A stretch of DNA of 64,000 nt from Cryptomeria japonica (taxonomy: Eukaryota; Streptophyta; Pinopsida; Cupressales; Cupressaceae). The notes beneath the pieces were generated by a model, which saw only the letters and a list, made by a program, of their open reading frames with translations, was not told the DNA's origin and made no database searches. Made by a program: the position numbers and the translations under genes. Shown piece after piece: positions 59,101-64,000 of the stretch (its first letter is position 1; each line of letters starts with the position of its first letter). The stretch is from positions 329,802,802 through 329,866,801 of the forward strand of contig NC_081413.1 in assembly GCF_030272615.1 (NCBI RefSeq), read 5' to 3'.

Positions 59101-60365
59101 AGTCGACTGATTTTCTTCCTATTAGTCCTAGTCTTAAAGCAGATTTTTATTCTACTCTTAGAAATAGAATAATCATCTTATCTAAGCTCGATGATGAACT
59201 GATTTGGACCAAGAACTCTACTGGAAAGTATTTAGTGAAAGATGGATATAATTCCCTTATGACGGTCAAGGATCTCTCTTCTTGGCCTTACAAATTATTT
59301 TGGCATCCTGCATGTCTTCCGAAGGCTGGAGCCTTTGCATGGCTTGCTGTTCAAGACAGGGTTCTTACTGGGATGAGATTGGATAGGATGGGCTTATCTG
59401 TTGTCTTCCCTTGTGTTTTATGTAATCAGAAATTGGAATCGTCATCTCATCTTTTTCTTCATTGTGATTTTGCTCTAGGATGTTGGAATTGGTTCTTCGA
59501 GAAGTTAGGTCTCTCTTTTGTTACTAGTGGGGACCTCCTCTCACACTTCAGAGCTTGGCCCCTTTTGTTCCCTTATTCTTTTTATGCCTACCTTTGGATC
59601 ATAGCTCCATCGATCATTGTTTGGAACATATGGTTAGAGAGAAATAATAGGATCTTCAAAAAATCATCCACGTTGCTCTCTGATATCTTAGTCAAGATAG
59701 AGGCTTCTATCTCGGAGGTGGCCTTGTCATATATTCATAAGAATTTAGATCATTTGACATCCTTCTCCCATTGGGATGGCATGATCACAAGGACATGGAA
59801 ATCCATGTCTATTATTCCCTCCCATGGGTCAATTTCAAAGGGTATGGCTTTTAAAAATAAGAGAATTATGGCTACTTGGGTTCCTCCTCCTCTGGGTCAT
59901 TATAAACTCCACTTTGATGGTGCTTCCAGGGGGAACCCAGGTATGGCGGGGGCTGGTATGGCTATTCTAGATCATAATGTAGTTTTAATATCGTCTCAAT
60001 GTCATGCCCTTGGGTTTCAGTCAAACAACTTTGCTGAATGTCAAGCTCTGTCACTTGGGATTGACATGGCTATTTCCCTTGGGATAAAACATCTTCACAT
60101 TCAGGGGGATTCAATGGTTGTTATCCAAAGTGTTTTGAATTGTAAAAGTAATTGTTGGCACTTGAAGTATTTAATTGACCACATTTTGGAGAAATTATCT
60201 TTTTTTGATACCTATTTGTTATCTCATTGTTTTCGAGAGTTAAATAAACTGGCAGATTTCCTGGCTAATTTGGCAATTGACTCGGCTGCTTTTCATAAGA
60301 TTGTGGAAAGAGGTGACATTCCTCGAGATGTCCTCCCTAGGTATATGCCTCTTCCCAAATATTAA
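56113..60365 (+). pseudogene. LINE-B ORF2 (endonuclease, reverse transcriptase, RNase H)
   Basis: AP-type endonuclease: KIISWNVRGLN, LGLLQETKL, GGDFNAVLN, GSDHFPV; one frame change near 56420. RT: NKAPRPNGFTPLFFQ, QGGFV, KLDMMKAYDSVEW, LRQGDLLSPFLF, then CLFANDTLLF (about 58191), where the catalytic FADD is FAND. Zinc-finger segment CVLCNQKLESSSHLFLHC (about 59410). RNase H: KLHFDGASRGNPGMAGAGMA (about 59908), FAECQALSLGID, IQGDSMVVIQ and LADFLANLA, with its four acidic residues present. Four stops (56700, 57285, 58161, 58287) are all TAG. The final 633 codons (58464-60365) are open. Inactive because of the stops and the lost RT Asp. Confidence 0.88.
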
Positions 60366-61473
60366 TTTCATCCGTTTTGAACCTTTTCCTCCATTTCTTA
60401 TTGAAGTATATAGATTATCCCCTTCTCAAATTTTGTATTGGGTTAGAAGGTAATATATGTACTTCTTGAGGATTGGGGAGGCAGTAAGGCAGCTGGCAAT
60501 ACATTATAATTAGTTTCTTCTCTTTATCTTTCATTTCTCACTAAAGTATATATATTATCCTCTCCCCAGTATAGTTTGTATCTGTTCTTTTTGTGCTGAT
60601 AGGAGTTTTTTATTTCTATCTGCACTTGAAGTACTTATGCATCTCTGCTCTTGGGGTAGATGTTAATGTGTGTATTCCTTGAGGATTGGAGAGGTTTGTT
60701 CAGTTAATTCTATTAATTCATGAGTTACATATGTCTTGGAGATATACTTGGGTCAAGCAGAAGGATGGGGTGTTTATCCTAGGTGTTTTTGCTTATCTTG
60801 TTTTTAACTATGGGTGCTTGTTCTATTATTTGTAAATGTTGTTATTAAGTACGCCCTTGTGTCTTATATTGTTCACTTTCAGACATAAAAGTTTAAAGTG
60901 GTGGTATCCTACTTTGGGTCATTGATGCATTTTTTTGACATATTTGTGTGTAATCCCAAACAGGGCTCGAGGCCTTTGCTTCTTCGATTCGGTTGGTCTT
61001 ATGGTGTGTGGAAATTGCTTTTTATCTTGCTTTATTCTCTAGTACCACTTTTAAGAGTTTTTCATTTCTTACTCATAGGCAAAAAGCTTGTTTATGTACG
61101 GTGGCTGGAAGATCAATTATAGGAATGCACTTCTATTTTTCACCACATAGGGCATCATTATTGAGAGTTATGTTTGCATGTTTTAGGGGTACGGGGGAGT
61201 TTTTTTCTTGTACGTGAGTAATCCTTCCCTCATAAATTCATTATTTGTTTTCCGTCCTTGTTGATTGCATGACTTTGGTTTCTTCATGTTCATAACGTGG
61301 CAAAGTTTGTGATCCTCTGAGTAATCTTGTTCGTGTGGATATCTTGAGTCATTAATTGGCTTGGTTGGCTTTATGCTTCGCATGGACATTGTCATCATCA
61401 TTTAGTAAGATGGCGGCTTTTGTTTCTGTCTTGCATTCTTGGTGCCGAGCTGTTTTGAAAATATCATCATTAT
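60366..61473 (+). other. LINE-B region between RNase H and downstream ORF
   Basis: T-rich, mostly non-coding. Short frames (60898-61122, 60993-61217) show no domain. It contains two similar segments, TTTCTTATTGAAGTATATAG (60395) and TTTCTCACTAAAGTATATAT (60533), each preceding a CCTTCTC/CCTCTCC run, so a partial ~140-bp duplication is present. Confidence 0.45.
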
Positions 61474-62257
61474 TTGTTTAGGGTGGCGGCTTGGATAATG
61501 ACATCATTTTTTATTAGTGTGTTGTCCTCTCGTGGTTGTTTTTACTGTCTTATGATGGCATTGGGTTTTTTAATTCTCCTCGGCTCTCCTGGCTTTGCAT
61601 TTTCTTTCTTGATGGAATTAGTGGGTTACCGCATTCTATTGCCCCGCAAACACTATGATTTTCAAGACTCTTTTGTTTTGGACGATGAGAAGCTCGGGCG
61701 TCTGTTTCAAATTCATTTGGTGGATTTTTCTCTGGCTATTTGCAAAGTTTTGGGAAAGCGATGGCTTGTGGATAACCCAGGTTGTTTTCTTGCTGATATT
61801 GCATCTCAGTTTCTCACTGTATGTATGGATGTGCTTCTGGATTCTGCTATGGTTAGGGCAATTTGTGATACATATTTCAACTCACTTTTACTCTTCGGTT
61901 GATTTGGATAATGCTCTCTCTAATTACTGCTTTGATTTTGGTAATTTTGCATATGCTGGCTTTATTACTCGTTCTCAGTTATTATCCTCTGGGTGGCATG
62001 GGGAACTCCTTTCAATTTTAAGGAATGGGCTAATATCTAATATATATGATGACACATTATTTGAATTGGCAGCCCTTTTAGATCATGTATCACCAGATTG
62101 TCTGGCTGCAGCGGTTAATGTTTTTGCAGGATTGCATTTTCTTTTAGAATCATTGTCTAATGTTCAAGCTTTGCCAGTCTGGATTCCTCCTATACAGATG
62201 GTGCCTCCTTCCTCTCTGCCATTAGAAGGGCCTAGCTCATGGCTCTCATTTCCTTGA
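61474..62257 (+). pseudogene. LINE-B downstream ORF
   Basis: Unrecognised. The frame at 61474-61902 (SGCFYC-like hydrophobic start, then DSFVLDDEKLGRLFQIHLVD and FLADIASQFLTVCMDVLLDS) is continued, after a shift near 61900, by the end of the frame at 61655-62257 (NYCFDFGNFAYAGFITRSQL, ELAALLDHVSPDCLAAAVNV). Together they look like one helical protein of about 260 residues. It lies within the mobile unit, after RNase H, where plant LINEs normally have only a 3' UTR. Confidence 0.45.
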
Positions 62258-62848
62258 CAGCATGATCTTGGTTTTCTGTTTGAGTGTAGCAGGTTTTGTC
62301 CGCAGGTTTTTTGAGCAGGGGTATGCTTCCATCTGGTTCTTTCCTCTTTTTGGCAAGCAGTATTGTTGTTCGTGGGACATAATGGGTGGTTATCTACATG
62401 CCTGTTGGACATTATGGTGTTGAGCGGGTGCTACAAAATCTTGTCAAGCATGGAAGCTTGTTGTCTTCCCCTTTTTTACAAGTTTATTCTTCAAAATTCT
62501 TTTTGGGTCCTATGGAGAATGATAAGCATCTTCGAAGAATCATGTAAGGGGAGGGTGTTAATATTAAGTATGTAATGGGTCTATGGGGTTTTTTGGATAA
62601 TGTCAGGTATATTCTAATAAAGCTCTGTAACGGGAGGGTGATCAAACTTAGATATGCAATTGGGTATATGGGAATCTAAATTTTAGTTTTTTTCTCTTTT
62701 TCGGGCCACAACCGAAGGTTTTCTTGCGGGTTCTTTCCTGCCAGTATGCCCTTTGAACCCGTTATGTATTTTCAACTCTTAAATTTAATAAAATATAAGT
62801 TTAGTGGCTTGTCCACTTTTATCAAAAAATTAAAATAAAAATTATTAG
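62258..62848 (+). other. LINE-B 3' untranslated region
   Basis: Contains two related segments, GGGAGGGTGTTAATATTAAGTATGTAATGGGTCTATGGG (62550 region; first 20 bases GGGAGGGTGTTAATATTAAG) and a second GGGAGGGTGATCAAACTTAG (62631), forming an ~80-bp imperfect repeat. The end has AATAAAATATAAG and an A-rich tail. Confidence 0.5.
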
Positions 62849-64000
62849 TTTTGTATATTTTATTAATCGTGGGTTAATGAATATATATAAATTAATATTT
62901 AATTTTGGGTTTTGGGGAAGTATCTTCTTGGAAAAAGATAGAGTATTACTTTAATTGGAAAAGTTTTGAGATAAAATATATTATTCAGGAATGTTCTATT
63001 TGAAGAATTGAATGTTAATAGGTCATCTCCAAATGTTAGAAATGAAATAATATAGTGTTTGAGTAATTGAAAATGAGGTATTTTATCATTGGACATTTTG
63101 GAAATTTAATCGATATGTTATTGGGATTATTGGAAAATTTAATAAAGTATCATTTGGAAAATTGTTAAGTTACTGATATTCTCATTTAGTAAAATAAATG
63201 GTGTAATTATATTTTTTCCTCTGTTTGGGAAATAGACAAATGGTTCTATTGCAATTGTGGTATTGTAATTCACCTTGTAATGATGATTTCCTGTTAGTGT
63301 ATTTTGGAAACTTAGATCATTTAGAAATCTTGATCGACTTTTAATGTTTAAATCAATATGGAAAAAGATTGTCTCTTCCAGTTATTGCCTTTACAAGTTT
63401 AATTTCTGTATTCTCTTTTGCTTAAGTAATGGAAAGCCTTGATTTGTTGATTGGACCATTTTGTATGATTGATTTGGGGTACCTATTTCAGTCCTCGGTC
63501 TCGAGTTTGACTGTTGTTTAGTGTCGAATGATGATTAGTGGTTGACCATAGTTGGTCAGGTCTCTAGTTAGAGTATTGTCAGTGCACCTCATATGAAGTC
63601 ATGTTTGACCAAATGGTTGTTTCCTCCATTTTGAACTCTGTTTGCCTGACCATGTGTATTTCTTGGTTTTTTAGTTCATCTGAGTATAATCTAGTGTCGT
63701 ATGGGAAAGTGGCTTTTGATTGGGGGTCGCGCCCAAAGTGGTTGCTGGGTAACCCATCGAAAGTGAGTCTAATAAGTGTTAACCTAATAGTATCTTAGAG
63801 TGTTAGTTAATGAATCACTAAGTAAGATAATTGTGCCTCACACATGGGATGAGTGCTAGTATAGACTCGACATGCAGCGAGAAGGCCTGAAATGGAAAAC
63901 CATCACCCTTGTCTTCACGAAAGGATGTGTGGGTCCACATGAGGCTTGGATAGGCCAGAGGTTCAGAATACGTTGCCAGGGTAACCCAATGTATGGGGTC
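62849..64000 (+). repeat. LARD 3' LTR, second segment (runs off the window)
   Basis: Aligns with 28010-29205 in the 5' LTR, with a few percent differences and small deletions such as 11-20 bp near 63520. The copy of the frame at 28805-29002 recurs at 63601-63798, confirming that it is repeat sequence and not a gene. Confidence 0.88.

Larger units (their letters stand above)
53856..62848 (+). mobile_element. LINE-B, near full-length plant L1-type retrotransposon
   Basis: About 9.0 kb inserted in the LARD 3' LTR; the LTR match stops at about 53850 and resumes at TTTTGTATATTTTATTAATCG (62850). It has a GC-richer 5' leader, ORF1 (DUF4283 type), ORF2 (endonuclease, RT, zinc finger, RNase H), an additional downstream ORF, and an AATAAAATATAA-containing, A-rich 3' end (62790-62848). 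The target-site duplication is unclear because the site is AT-rich: ATAATTAG on the left and ATTATTAG on the right are possible imperfect copies. Confidence 0.85.
26172..64000 (+). mobile_element. LARD-like non-autonomous LTR retrotransposon (runs off the window)
   Basis: The 5' LTR is 26172-30092 plus 48123-48260 (interrupted by the Tat element). The primer-binding site is just inside. A non-coding interior spans 48261-51960, with a purine-rich tract directly before the 3' LTR, which starts at 51961 and continues past 64000 (interrupted by LINE-B). Both LTRs start TGTAGTACC; the 5' LTR ends GGGGCATTACA and is about 4.06 kb without the insertion. With no gag or pol inside, it fits the LARD class (large retrotransposon derivatives). 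It inserted into the copia integrase gene after ATGTG (26167-26171); the other duplication copy is outside the window. Confidence 0.82.

Noticed and set aside
61183-61401. Minus-strand small gene in LINE-B
   Set aside because: No domain and it falls in LINE non-coding DNA with frames open by chance.

Overview
This window is a stretch of nuclear, transposon-built DNA from a land plant. The strongest fits are long LTR retrotransposons, plant-type LINEs with RNase H, a CACTA transposase and a plant mobile domain (PMD) gene. The very long LTRs (3.6-4.7 kb) and deep nesting suggest a large-genome seed plant, perhaps a gymnosperm; that is inference. I see no host gene, rRNA or tRNA gene. Almost every coding region is broken.

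Layout. 1-2609 is a decayed unidentified coding region whose internal stops are all TAG. About 4.4-18.5 kb is a CACTA (En/Spm) element on the minus strand with a multi-exon TNP2-like transposase. Its first intron took a 5'-truncated LINE (8553-17783, 15-bp target duplication). The extra downstream ORF of that LINE took a 3.63-kb solo LTR (13287-16915, duplication GAAAC). 18605-19508 is a gag fragment of the Tat lineage. From about 19.5 kb runs a Ty1/copia element on the plus strand, split first by a 4.74-kb solo LTR (20648-25390, duplication GGAAA) and then by a LARD-like element with ~4.06-kb LTRs, a tRNA-iMet primer site and a ~3.7-kb non-coding interior (26172 to beyond 64000). The 5' LTR of that LARD holds a complete 18.0-kb Tat-lineage Ty3/gypsy element (30093-48117, duplication AGTTG). 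Its 3' LTR holds a second LINE (about 53856-62848). Each inserted element must be younger than the sequence it interrupts.

The most striking object is the Tat element. Gag-pol runs on the minus strand from the 46640-48117 LTR, with a tRNA-Lys primer site, two RNase H domains and a G-patch-like motif. A convergent plus-strand gene with its own TATA box encodes a PMD protein. The leaders of both genes carry arrays of the octamer TAGCGCAT in the same sense relative to their own gene. The arrays repeat at exactly 21 bp (two helical turns) on the gag side and at 21-21-18 bp (a 60-bp super-period) on the PMD side, with variable bases between motifs. I know of no description of such arrays.

Most breaks in these genes are single C-to-T or G-to-A changes in CHG or CG contexts (CAG to TAG, CGA to TGA, catalytic Asp to Asn). 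This is the pattern expected from deamination of methylated cytosine in silenced plant transposons.
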